A stretch of 24,120 nucleotides of DNA, taken from an uncultured Acetobacteraceae bacterium. GTDB taxonomy: Bacteria > Pseudomonadota > Alphaproteobacteria > Acetobacterales > Acetobacteraceae. Positions within the stretch are counted from its first letter, which is position 1. Every line of letters starts with the position of its first letter. The notes under the pieces were generated by a model. That model did not search any database. It saw only the letters and a list, made by a program, of their open reading frames with translations, and had not been told where the DNA came from. The translations under genes and the position numbers were made by a program. Location: assembly GCA_937874445.1 (NCBI GenBank), contig CALNAL010000446.1:1-24120 (forward strand), given 5' to 3'. Of this stretch, positions 6,502 to 14,585 are shown piece after piece.

Positions 6502-8244
6502 TCAGCCGAGGGGGACTGAATCCCGGCGACCGCCAAAAGGAACGCCGGCCAGCTGGGGAACCCGGGCCACCAGCGCCTGATGAAGCTCGTCGCGCCGCTC
6601 CCACAAGGACCGGTACCAGGCCAGGCGGCGTACCGTCTGCTGCCCCAGCATGCGGTGCTGGGCCACGACGGAACGGGCGGCCTCGGCAAGGATGCAGGCG
6701 CGGTCGGGGGCGGCCAGCAGATGCAGCAGCTGGCGTTCCAGATTGGCGGGCGTGCGGAAGATCAACCCCGTCTTCCCCTCCTCGATCGCATCGGCATAGA
6801 CCGTCGGGCTGGCCAGAGCGACGACGCGATGCGCCGCGGCCTCGATGAACTTCAGGTCCGACTTGCACCTGTTGAAGCCGTTGTCGCGCAGGGGCATGAA
6901 GCAGATCTCGCAGGTCGAAAGCTGCTGGAGATAGGTGTCGTAGTCGCACAGGGGCGTGAAGCTCTTGTGCGGCGTGTCCAGGGCGTCAAAAAAGCCCCGA
7001 TCGGCGATCACCCGTATCGTCAGGCGCTCTCCTGCCAGGGCGGTGACCGCATTGATCGCCGCGAGGTAGGGAGGCCATTCCTGGCTGCGGTTGATGCCGG
7101 CGAACAGCATCGTCAGATGGCCGGGATCCCTGAAATTGACCGGGCTGGGAAGGCTCGCGATGGCGTTGGGGAAGACGGCGATTTCAGGATTCTGCGGACG
7201 CAGCACGGCGGCCAGCGGGGTCGTCGAGGTCTGCACGGCGTGCACGGCCCGGAAGCTGTAGAGTTCCTCCTGCCGCATGGCCGGGAAAACGCCGGGGTGG
7301 TCGTCGAACTCGCACAGCACCAGCCAGCCCTCGGCGATCAGCCCCGCGACCATGGCCAGGCCTGCCGGGCCCGTCAGAACCGGGCGGTGCAGCAGAAAGA
7401 TGCGGGCCTCCCCGGCCGGGCCATCGGCAACGGCGACCCCTTGATGGGTGGCGACCCACGAGGCGGGAAGGATCTCGGTGCGAACCCCGGCGCAGGAGGC
7501 CAGGGCCTGGCAGGGCTGGGCGATCCGCACATGGCTGACCCCGCCCACCGGGTCCAGCATGCTCGCGCGCAGGTGCAGCCGCGGCGGGGGCCGGTGCATC
7601 GCCCGCCAGACATGCTGCAGGGGCAGGGCCCGGCGGCGATATTCCGGCACGTCCACTCCCAGCGCGGCCAGTGCCGGTGCCATGGCCTGGATGAAGGCCT
7701 CGCCGCGCTCGGGCGCGAAAACCCGGGGAACGACATCGACTACCGAAAGAGAGGCCTCTTCCAGGGCACGCCGCATCGAATCCTGCGTGAACCAGCGCAG
7801 ATGGGTCCGATCGAACAGGCCGCTGTCCTCATACGCGAAGCGGCCGGCAAGCAGTCGTTCCGCGAAGGACCAGTGTTCCGCGTTCGGCACGCAGATCAAC
7901 AGGACGCCGTTTTCCGACAACGCCGCAGCGTGGCGTCTCAGGATGCCCCAGGGGTCGCGCAGATGCTCCAGGCTGTCCCCGTAGATGATGCAATCGAAAG
8001 GTCCCGCGCCGAACGGCAGCGGCGTGGCCTCGACATCCACGCAGGCCACCTCGGACAGCCGGTGCGCGGCCGCCTCGGCGCATTCGGGGTCGCTTTCGAT
8101 TCCCAGATAGCGGCACCGCGGATTGCGCCCGAGATAGGCTTCCCCGAGCGCGCCACGCCCGCATCCCACATCGAGCACCGTGCCGGCATCGGGGGGGATG
8201 CGGTCGAGAAGATCCGGGTTGGGCAGATCTGGATAGTTCGGCAT
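6502..8244 (-). CDS. Fused SAM methyltransferase - glycosyltransferase protein
   Basis: 580 residues. The N-terminal third is a class I SAM methyltransferase: motif I VLDVGCGRGALG (23-34), then FDCIIYGDSLEHLRDPWGIL and later NGVLLICVPN. The C-terminal part resembles a GT-B (GT4-like) glycosyltransferase: FMPLRDNGFNRCKSDLKFIE and AAHRVVALASPTVYADAIEE, followed by KTGLIF, the usual donor-sugar binding region. ATG at 8244 follows a G-rich sequence and gives MPNYPDLPNPDLLDRIPPDA; an upstream in-frame start at 8316 adds unconserved-looking residues. Its position beside fliIJ suggests glycan modification of flagellin, but a surface polysaccharide role is equally possible. The acceptor is unknown. 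Confidence 0.8.
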   Translation of the reverse strand: MPNYPDLPNPDLLDRIPPDAGTVLDVGCGRGALGEAYLGRNPRCRYLGIESDPECAEAAAHRLSEVACVDVEATPLPFGAGPFDCIIYGDSLEHLRDPWGILRRHAAALSENGVLLICVPNAEHWSFAERLLAGRFAYEDSGLFDRTHLRWFTQDSMRRALEEASLSVVDVVPRVFAPERGEAFIQAMAPALAALGVDVPEYRRRALPLQHVWRAMHRPPPRLHLRASMLDPVGGVSHVRIAQPCQALASCAGVRTEILPASWVATHQGVAVADGPAGEARIFLLHRPVLTGPAGLAMVAGLIAEGWLVLCEFDDHPGVFPAMRQEELYSFRAVHAVQTSTTPLAAVLRPQNPEIAVFPNAIASLPSPVNFRDPGHLTMLFAGINRSQEWPPYLAAINAVTALAGERLTIRVIADRGFFDALDTPHKSFTPLCDYDTYLQQLSTCEICFMPLRDNGFNRCKSDLKFIEAAAHRVVALASPTVYADAIEEGKTGLIFRTPANLERQLLHLLAAPDRACILAEAARSVVAQHRMLGQQTVRRLAWYRSLWERRDELHQALVARVPQLAGVPFGGRRDSVPLG

Positions 8245-8355
8245 CCCCCAGTGATGCCCGCAAGAAGCCCGAACAGGCAAGCCCCGAAGAGCGTGCCGCC
8301 ATCCCGGGGCCGGCACGTCGCTCCCGGACGGCCCCCCGCCTCCCGGCCGAAAGCC

Positions 8356-8385
8356 CGGCCGGCTCCTGTCGAAGGGAGCCGGCCG
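8356..8385 (-). terminator. GC-rich hairpin after the aldehyde dehydrogenase gene
   Basis: A perfect 11-bp stem CGGCCGGCTCC/GGAGCCGGCCG (8356-8366 with 8375-8385) with an 8-base loop begins 10 nt beyond the stop codon on the minus strand. Only a short T-containing stretch (GGGCTTTC) follows. It is the likely end of the sugar-acid operon transcript. Confidence 0.55.
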
Positions 8386-8395
8386 ATACGGAGCC

Positions 8396-9967
8396 TCAGC
8401 CGCGTGTCATGGTGCCATCCCAGGTGGAGACCTGGGTGGGGTGCTTGACGCGGGAGAGCCAGGTGGTGGTGACGTTCTTGCTCTCGGTGTAGAAGATGAA
8501 GCCGTCGCGGCCCATGCAGTGGAGGTCGCCGAAGAACGACTGCTTGTGTCCGGTGAAGCCGAAGATCCCCACCGGCACCGGGATGCCGACGTTCACTCCC
8601 ACCATGCCGCCGTCGGTGCGACGGGCGAACTCGCGCGCGAAATGTCCGCTCTCGGTAAAGATCACCGAGCCGTTCGCGAAACGGTTGGCGTTCATCACCG
8701 CCAGCCCCTCCTCGAAATCCTCCACCCGCTTGATGCACAGCACCGGCCCGAAGATCTCCTCCTGCCCGCAGCTCATCTCGGGGGTCACGCGGTCGATGAT
8801 GGTGGGGCCGACGAAGTAGCCTTTCTCGCAGCCCTCGGGCACCTGCGGGTTGCGTCCGTCGAGCACCAGCTCGGCGCCCTCGGCCACCGCCGTCTCGATC
8901 CACTTGGTGACGAAGGCGCGATGCCCGGCGTTCACCACCGGTCCCAGCCCCGTCTCCTTGTCGTAGGCGCGGCCGAGCTTCAACTTGCCAGCCAGATCCT
9001 TGATCTTGGCCACCAGCTCGTCGGCCACCGCGTTCTCCACCACGACCGCGGCCAGCGCCATGCAGCGCTCGCCCGCACAGCCGCAGTAGGAGTTGATGAT
9101 GCGTGCCGCGGTGGCATCGATCACCGCATCGCGCAGCACCAGCGCGTGGTTCTTCGCCTCGCACAGCGCCTGCACCCGCTTGCCGCTGGCGGCGGCGGTG
9201 GCATAGATGTGCTTGCCCACCGAGGTCGAGCCCACGAAGGTGATGCCCTTGATCGCCGGATGGCGCAGCAGGATCTCGGCCTCGTTGCGCGAGGTGGTGA
9301 CGATGTTCAGCACCCCGTCGGGAAGGCCCGCCTCCTTCCACAGCTCGGTGATGCGCAGCGCGCACTGCGGCGCGTAGCTCGCGGCCTTGAGCACCATGCA
9401 GTTGCCGGTGACGAGGCAGATCGGCGCCATCCAGCCCTGCGGGATCATGGCGGGGAAGTTCCACGGCGCGATGCCGGCGAACACGCCCACCGGCTCGTTA
9501 TACCGCACGGTGTCGTAGCCGTGCGAGACCTGCATCAGGCTGTCGCCCTTGAGGATGTGCGGGGCCCCGCAGGCGAACTCGACGACCTCGATGACCTTGA
9601 GCACATCGCCCTTGGCCTCGTCCCACTTCTTGCCGTTCTCCTGGGCGCAGAGGTGGGTGAGTTCGTCGAGATGCTGCTCCAGCAGGGTCTTCATGCGGAA
9701 CAGCACCTGCGCGCGCGCGCCCACCGGGGTGTCGCGCCAGGCCGGGAAGGCGGCCTCGGCGGCGGCGATCGCCCCCTCCACCTCCGCCTCGGTGCACTGC
9801 GGCGCATAGGCGATCACCGCTCCCGTCGAGGGGTCGTAGCACGGCATGTATTTCGTCGTCTCCGACGTCTTCCATGCCCCGCCTGCTCCGTAGTTCAGTT
9901 TCTTCGGCTTTTCGCCGCTGATCGGATCGGCCCCGACAGAGGGGTCCGTGAAGAAATATCTGCTCAT
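8396..9967 (-). CDS. mmsA: CoA-acylating (methyl)malonate-semialdehyde dehydrogenase, MmsA-like
   Basis: Aldehyde dehydrogenase superfamily, 523 residues. Visible motifs are PWNFP (168-172), the NAD-binding FVGSTSVG (244-251) and the catalytic cysteine C302 in CAGERCMA. The AKNH motif (271-274) replaces the usual ALDH general-base segment and is diagnostic of the MmsA/IolA group, which forms acyl-CoA from malonate- or methylmalonate-semialdehyde using NAD and CoA. Residue 270 is Glu where I expect Gly in well-studied MmsA. GGGAG lies 6 nt upstream of the ATG. It is the last gene of a cluster with a sugar-acid dehydratase and transporter, so it may oxidise a semialdehyde from that pathway. Family firm, exact substrate uncertain. 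Confidence 0.85.
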   Translation of the reverse strand: MSRYFFTDPSVGADPISGEKPKKLNYGAGGAWKTSETTKYMPCYDPSTGAVIAYAPQCTEAEVEGAIAAAEAAFPAWRDTPVGARAQVLFRMKTLLEQHLDELTHLCAQENGKKWDEAKGDVLKVIEVVEFACGAPHILKGDSLMQVSHGYDTVRYNEPVGVFAGIAPWNFPAMIPQGWMAPICLVTGNCMVLKAASYAPQCALRITELWKEAGLPDGVLNIVTTSRNEAEILLRHPAIKGITFVGSTSVGKHIYATAAASGKRVQALCEAKNHALVLRDAVIDATAARIINSYCGCAGERCMALAAVVVENAVADELVAKIKDLAGKLKLGRAYDKETGLGPVVNAGHRAFVTKWIETAVAEGAELVLDGRNPQVPEGCEKGYFVGPTIIDRVTPEMSCGQEEIFGPVLCIKRVEDFEEGLAVMNANRFANGSVIFTESGHFAREFARRTDGGMVGVNVGIPVPVGIFGFTGHKQSFFGDLHCMGRDGFIFYTESKNVTTTWLSRVKHPTQVSTWDGTMTRG

Positions 9968-10068
9968 GGGTTTCTCCCAGTTCCAAGACGGGTTGCCATC
10001 TGACGGCGCCGCGACACCGGAGTGCGGCAGGCGTTCGTCCCGACAATATTTCTAAGTCGTATCGTATT

Positions 10069-10087
10069 CCGGCATGGCGGATGCCGG
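10069..10087 (-). repeat. Small intercistronic hairpin between transporter and dehydrogenase genes
   Basis: CCGGCAT and ATGCCGG (10069-10075, 10081-10087) form a 7-bp stem with loop GGCGG. It lies in the 184-bp gap between the MFS gene and mmsA. It may affect relative expression of the two genes; nothing else is recognisable in the gap. Confidence 0.35.
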
Positions 10088-10151
10088 CCCGCGCCGAGGC
10101 ACGTGTTTCTCAAGGAAATGCCATGGTGCTCCTTTGCGGTCACGGGAGGGG

Positions 10152-11498
10152 TCACGCCTTGTCCTTCGCGATGACGAAACGCTTGATGTCCGTCACGATG
10201 AACAGGAAGGAGAAGATGGCAAGCAGCGCATTGGCCGCCACGAAGATGAACACGTAGCGCCAGCGCGAGACATCGCCGCTGTTGCCAAGCAGATATCCGA
10301 CGGTGATCGGCACGACGATACTCGAGATGTTGCCGATCATGTTGAACAATCCTCCCGCCAGCCCGACGATCTCCTTGGGGGCGCAGTCGGAGATGACCGC
10401 CCAGCCCTGGGCGCCGAACCCCTTGCCGAAGAAGGCCAGGGCCATGAAGAACACCGCCACGGAGGCCGACTGCGTATAGTTGCAGAAAAGAATGCTCATC
10501 GCCACGATCATGCCGCCGATGATGGTGGCCTTGCGCCCGAGGGCGAGGCTGCCGGTCTTGCGGACGAGATAGTCCGAGAAGATGCCGCCAAGAAGGGCGC
10601 CGACGACGCCGCAGATCGCGGGAACGGGGGCAATGAAGCCGGCTTCCTTGATGTTGAAATGCAGGGCCCGCACCAGATAGACGGGAAACCACGTCAGGAA
10701 GAACACGGTCAGGCAGCTGATGGCGTACTGCCCGATGTAGACGCCGATCAGCATGCGGCTCTTGAAGAGCTCAATCACGTAGCTCCATTTTATGGGCGCC
10801 TTCTTGCTGTCGATGGCCGTGATGGCGCCGCCATCCTCAAGATATTTCAGCTCCTCGGGGCTGATGCGCGGATGGTGCCGGGGCTCGTGGAGGTGCTTCC
10901 AGAGGAAGACCGCGGCGATGATCCCGACGACGCCCATCGTGGTGAACATGTATTCCCAGCCGAGATCCTGCGTGATCCACCCCATGATCGGCATGAAGAA
11001 GGCGGTTCCGAAGTACTGGGCCGAGCTGAAGACCGCGGCGGCGGTACCCCGCTCCTGGTTGGGGAACCAGGCGGCGACGACGCGCCCGTTGGCAGGCCAC
11101 GACGGGGCCTCCGCCGCACCGATCAGCAGGCGAATGATGAAGATGCCCTCGACGACAAACGCGACGGGGAGCATGTCCACCAGACCGAGGAGGAAGGTAA
11201 AGACCGACCACAGGACAAACGCCGTGACGTAGGTGACCTTCGAGCCGAACTTGTCCAGCAGCCAGCCTCCGGGAAGCTGGAAGACCAGGTACGACCACCC
11301 GAACGCCGACATGATGTAGCCGAGCTCGATGGTGGAGATGTGCAATTGCTGGGACATGACAGGCGCAGCAATCGATATCGTTGCACGGTCGGCATAATTG
11401 ATGGATGTCGCCACGAACAACAGAAAGGCGATGAGATAGCGGACGTGCGTCATCGAGGATGAGCCGGCGCCCGTGCGACGGGGAGATGCGCTCTCCAT
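10152..11498 (-). CDS. MFS sugar-acid transporter (GudP/GarP-like, anion:cation symporter family)
   Basis: About 448 residues with 12 hydrophobic segments. The N-terminal signature INYADRATISIAAPVMSQQL is typical of D-glucarate/D-galactarate (GudP) and hexuronate permeases of the anion:cation symporter group. GKGFGAQGWAVISDCAPKEI in the second half is also characteristic. It should import a hexarate, aldonate or related sugar acid with protons across the inner membrane. AAAGGAGG lies 11 nt before the ATG at 11498, supporting that start; an ATG at 11525 adds nine residues but has a poorer site. It lies between the dehydratase and mmsA in the same orientation, so it probably feeds that pathway. 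Confidence 0.88.
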   Translation of the reverse strand: MESASPRRTGAGSSSMTHVRYLIAFLLFVATSINYADRATISIAAPVMSQQLHISTIELGYIMSAFGWSYLVFQLPGGWLLDKFGSKVTYVTAFVLWSVFTFLLGLVDMLPVAFVVEGIFIIRLLIGAAEAPSWPANGRVVAAWFPNQERGTAAAVFSSAQYFGTAFFMPIMGWITQDLGWEYMFTTMGVVGIIAAVFLWKHLHEPRHHPRISPEELKYLEDGGAITAIDSKKAPIKWSYVIELFKSRMLIGVYIGQYAISCLTVFFLTWFPVYLVRALHFNIKEAGFIAPVPAICGVVGALLGGIFSDYLVRKTGSLALGRKATIIGGMIVAMSILFCNYTQSASVAVFFMALAFFGKGFGAQGWAVISDCAPKEIVGLAGGLFNMIGNISSIVVPITVGYLLGNSGDVSRWRYVFIFVAANALLAIFSFLFIVTDIKRFVIAKDKA

Positions 11499-11608
11499 GG
11501 TCCGTATGGCCTCCTTTGAGGACATTATTGTCGTCTTGCAGCGCGGGTTCGATGTTTCGAATCCGGGCTGATTCCGAGATGGTCGTCGGGGAAGAGGAAG
11601 GGGGGGAA

Positions 11609-11635
11609 GGATCCGCCCCGGGAAGGGACGGATCC
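11609..11635 (-). terminator. Intercistronic hairpin after the dehydratase gene
   Basis: GGATCCGCCCC and GGGACGGATCC (11609-11619, 11625-11635) pair over 11 bp with one mismatch and a 5-base loop. On the minus strand this lies 10 nt past the dehydratase stop and is followed by TTCCCCCCCTTCC. It may partly terminate or stabilise the upstream message, giving unequal expression within the operon. Confidence 0.45.
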
Positions 11636-11645
11636 TCTGCCGCCC

Positions 11646-13382
11646 TCAGAAGATGGGCGGTTCCGGAACGGGGGCTCCGAAGCCCGTCTCGAGGAAGTCG
11701 AAATCACACCCCTTGTCGGCCTGGGTGATGTGCTGCAGGAACAGCCATCCATACCCCCGCTCGTAGTGCGGCGCCGGCGCGGTCCACGCGGCCTTCCGGC
11801 GTGCGAATTCCTCCGCCGGGATATCGAGGGAAATCGACCGCTTCTCGACATCGATGGTGACCAGATCGCCGGTGCGCACCAGGGCGAGCGGCCCCCCGAC
11901 GCAGGATTCCGGGGTCACATGCAGCACGCAGGCCCCGTAGCTCGTTCCGCTCATGCGGGCATCGGAGATCCGGATGATGTCGCGCACGCCCTGCTTGACC
12001 AGCTTCTTGGGGATCGGGAGCATGCCCCATTCGGGCATTCCCGGGCCGCCCTTGGGGCCGGCATTGCGCAGGATCAGGACATGATCGGGCGTGACGTCCA
12101 GGTTCTCGTCGTCGAGGGTCGCCTTCATCGTCGGGTAGTCGTCGAAGACGAGAGCCGGGCCGGTGTGCTTGAGAAAACGCGGATCGCAGGCCGATGGCTT
12201 GATGACGCAGCCGCCCGGCGCGAGGTTTCCCTTGAGGACGGCGAGAGCGCCCTCCTTGTAGATCGGCTTGTCGAGGGGACGGATGACGTCGTCGTTGTAG
12301 ACCTCGGCCCCGGCCAGGTTTTCCCCGACCGTCGTTCCGCTGGCCGTCATGGCCTCCAGATGGAGGAAGTCCTTGATCCGGCTCATCAGGCCAAGCAGCC
12401 CGCCGGCGTAATAGAAATCCTCCATCAGGTATTTGCTGCCGCTGGGCCTGATGTTGGCGAGAACCGGGATCTTGCGGCTGACGGTCTCGAAATCGTCGAG
12501 GGTGATGTCGATCCCGGCGCGCCGCGCGATCGCGATCAGGTGGATGATGACGTTGGTCGATCCCCCCGCGGCCATGGCCACGGCGATGGCGTTCTCGAAG
12601 GCCTCGCGGGTGAGAATCCTGGAGGGCGTGAGTCCCTCCCAGACCATATCGACGATGCGCCGCCCGACCGCGCTGCACATGCGGATGTGGTTGGAATCCG
12701 GGGCGACGATCGAGGAGGCCCCCGGGAGGGTCATTCCCAGGGCGTCGGCCATCGACATCATCGTCGCGGCGGTTCCCATCACCATGCAGGTGCCGGCGCT
12801 GCGTGCGATTCCGGCCTCGACCTCCTGCCATTCCTTGAGGCCGATATTGCCGGCGCGCCGCTCGTCCCAGTACTTCCAGCTATCCGAGCCGGAGCCGAAG
12901 ACCTTGCCGTGGTAGTTGCCGCGCAGCATGGGGCCGGCCGGCAGGTAGATGGCGGGAATTCCCATGCTGACGGCCCCCAGGAGCAGGCCGGGGGTCGTCT
13001 TGTCGCACCCCCCCATCAGCACGACGCCATCGACCGGGTGCTGACGCAGCAGCTCCTCCACCTCCATGGCGAGGAAATTGCGATACAGCATCGTCGTCGG
13101 CTTGACGAAGTTTTCCGACAGCGACATGGCGGGGAATTCGAGCGGGAATCCCCCGGCCTGGAGAATGCCGCGCTTGACGTCCTGGACGCGTGTCTTGAAG
13201 TGCATATGGCACGGGTTGATATCGGACCACGTATTGATGATCGCGATTGCCGGCTTTCCGGCCCAGTCCGCCGGGCCGTAGCCCATCTGCATCAAGCGCG
13301 AGCGGTGGCCGAAGCCGCGCAGATTGTCCGGGTCGAACCAGCGGGCGCTCCGCAGGCTTTCCGGCTTGATCTTTGTCGTCAT
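11646..13382 (-). CDS. IlvD/Edd family sugar-acid dehydratase, closest to L-arabinonate dehydratase
   Basis: 578 residues. Cysteines C58 (NTWSDINPCH), C126 (GGCDKTTPG) and C199 (AGTCMVMGT) sit at the positions of the iron-sulfur ligands of the characterised Rhizobium L-arabinonate dehydratase, and K128 matches its carbamylated lysine. The enzyme removes water from an aldonate to give a 2-keto-3-deoxy acid; L-arabinonate is the best guess, with D-fuconate, D-galactonate or D-xylonate as alternatives. ATG at 13382 has GGAGG six bases upstream; an ATG two codons earlier (13388) directly abuts that site and is unlikely. It is first in a minus-strand cluster with the transporter and mmsA, divergent from a LysR regulator. 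Confidence 0.88.
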   Translation of the reverse strand: MTTKIKPESLRSARWFDPDNLRGFGHRSRLMQMGYGPADWAGKPAIAIINTWSDINPCHMHFKTRVQDVKRGILQAGGFPLEFPAMSLSENFVKPTTMLYRNFLAMEVEELLRQHPVDGVVLMGGCDKTTPGLLLGAVSMGIPAIYLPAGPMLRGNYHGKVFGSGSDSWKYWDERRAGNIGLKEWQEVEAGIARSAGTCMVMGTAATMMSMADALGMTLPGASSIVAPDSNHIRMCSAVGRRIVDMVWEGLTPSRILTREAFENAIAVAMAAGGSTNVIIHLIAIARRAGIDITLDDFETVSRKIPVLANIRPSGSKYLMEDFYYAGGLLGLMSRIKDFLHLEAMTASGTTVGENLAGAEVYNDDVIRPLDKPIYKEGALAVLKGNLAPGGCVIKPSACDPRFLKHTGPALVFDDYPTMKATLDDENLDVTPDHVLILRNAGPKGGPGMPEWGMLPIPKKLVKQGVRDIIRISDARMSGTSYGACVLHVTPESCVGGPLALVRTGDLVTIDVEKRSISLDIPAEEFARRKAAWTAPAPHYERGYGWLFLQHITQADKGCDFDFLETGFGAPVPEPPIF

Positions 13383-13388
13383 GGGCAT

Positions 13389-13393
13389 CCTCC
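13389..13393 (-). promoter_or_regulatory. Ribosome-binding site that decides the dehydratase start
   Basis: GGAGG on the minus strand is immediately followed by ATGCCCATG. The first ATG has zero spacing and the second has six bases, so the second (13382) is the functional start. Confidence 0.75.
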
Positions 13394-13431
13394 AGTGAAG
13401 ATCGTGTTTTTGAAGCCTTTTGGAAGAAACA

Positions 13432-13478
13432 TGATATCGCTATCAATAAAATATCTGCGTACGTCCCTTGTGGTTCAA
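13432..13478 (-). promoter_or_regulatory. Candidate promoter and operator of the dehydratase operon
   Basis: On the minus strand, TTGAAC (13473-13478), a 17-base spacer and GATATT (13450-13455) form a moderate sigma-70-like promoter (4 of 6 matches in each box). The inverted repeat TGATA-TCGC-TATCA (13432-13445) falls about at the transcription start, a position suited to repression. Related half-sites occur at 13525-13532 and 13580-13587. The divergent LysR protein is the obvious candidate to bind them. Confidence 0.45.
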
Positions 13479-13566
13479 TATTGGTTTTATGTTCTTGCGG
13501 TTTATTAAACGGGAGAAAACAGTGGTATCGGCCGTGTAGACTTGTGACGTCTCCTGTCCTCTCACG

Positions 13567-13594
13567 TTGACTTTTTGTTGGCGATACATAAAAT
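13567..13594 (+). promoter_or_regulatory. Sigma-70-like promoter of the second LysR gene
   Basis: TTGACT (13567-13572), a 16-base spacer and TAAAAT (13589-13594) match the consensus at 5 of 6 positions in each box. The -10 box ends only 10 bases before the ATG at 13605, so the transcript would start about 3-5 bases upstream of the start codon. A half-site GGCGATAC (13580-13587) lies in the spacer, consistent with autoregulation. Confidence 0.6.
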
Positions 13595-13604
13595 CTAGAA
13601 CGGG

Positions 13605-14534
13605 ATGTGCAAAAATAAGCAACCGCTGGTTTGGGACTTCCTGCGCGTGTTCCTGGCGGTCGCCCGGACGCATCAGATGCTGGCCGCAGCCCGGACGCTC
13701 GGGGTCAACCATGCCACCGTGGCGCGCCAGATCGGCCGCCTCGAGACGGCCCTCCACGAAAATCTCCTGGAACGGACAAACAGCGGCTGCCGGCTGACCC
13801 CCGCCGGCGAGAGACTCCTGCCGTTCGCGGAACGCGTCGAATCGGCCGTGCTGCAAGCCCAGTCAGCGGTCGATCGCACCGACGACGAGGTCGGCGGGAA
13901 TGTCAGGATCGGCGCGCCGGAAAGCTTCGGGTCGTATTTCCTGGCGCCGCGCCTCCCCATCCTGGCCCAGTGGTATCCCAGGTTGCAGATCCAGCTCGTG
14001 CCTCTCCCGCTGAGCTTTTCGCTGCCGAAGCGCGAGGTCGATATCGCCATCACGCTGCATCTTCCGCGGGAGGGACGGCTCTTTGCCAAGAAGCTGACGG
14101 ATTACAGCCTCAGTTTCTATGCCAGCCGGTCATATCTCACGCAGAAGCCGCTGCCACAGACGATCGACGACCTCAGGGACCACCTGCTGGTCTCCTATGT
14201 CTCGAATCTTCTCTACAGTCCTTCCCTCGACTATTCCGAGGCGGGAAAGATCGATGCCGGATATGTTCTCGAATGTGCCAGTGCCATCGGGCAGATGGAA
14301 ATCGTTCGTTCCGGTGGCGGCGTGGGAATCCTGCACGACTTCGCGGCCGCCGGGCATCCCGAGCTGGTGCGCATCCTGCCGGCCATCCGCTTCGTCCGCG
14401 CCTACTGGCTCATCGTCCATGCCGACGTGCACGGACTCAACCGCATCCGGAGAGTCGAATCGTTCATTTTCGACGAGGTGCAAAGCCAGAAGCGGCAGTT
14501 CTTCGACGGGCTCGGCCCAGGCCTCACGGCCTGA
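13605..14534 (+). CDS. LysR family regulator of the sugar-acid cluster
   Basis: 309 residues. The winged helix-turn-helix is at about 9-68 (WDFLRVFLAVARTHQMLAAA then RTLGVNHATVARQIGRLE). The effector-binding domain starts near residue 97 (GNVRIGAPESFGSYFLAPRL). It is divergent from the dehydratase-transporter-mmsA cluster across a 222-bp region with repeated RTATCG-type half-sites, so it probably controls that cluster in response to a sugar acid or its breakdown product. The ATG at 13605 has no clear ribosome-binding site and nearly coincides with the predicted transcription start. Family certain; ligand inferred. Confidence 0.92.
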   Translation: MCKNKQPLVWDFLRVFLAVARTHQMLAAARTLGVNHATVARQIGRLETALHENLLERTNSGCRLTPAGERLLPFAERVESAVLQAQSAVDRTDDEVGGNVRIGAPESFGSYFLAPRLPILAQWYPRLQIQLVPLPLSFSLPKREVDIAITLHLPREGRLFAKKLTDYSLSFYASRSYLTQKPLPQTIDDLRDHLLVSYVSNLLYSPSLDYSEAGKIDAGYVLECASAIGQMEIVRSGGGVGILHDFAAAGHPELVRILPAIRFVRAYWLIVHADVHGLNRIRRVESFIFDEVQSQKRQFFDGLGPGLTA

Positions 14535-14585
14535 GATCGAAGGGGACGGCCGCCGGCTGAAGAACACCCGCCGCCTCTCCCATGG

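Noticed and set aside
6580..8448. A 622-codon plus-strand open frame.
   Set aside because: It is fully antisense to the methyltransferase-glycosyltransferase gene. The composition is low-complexity G/R/Q-rich with no family motif, typical of GC-rich antisense frames.
8441..10003. A 520-codon plus-strand open frame.
   Set aside because: It is antisense to mmsA, whose motifs are unambiguous; the frame shows no motifs of its own.
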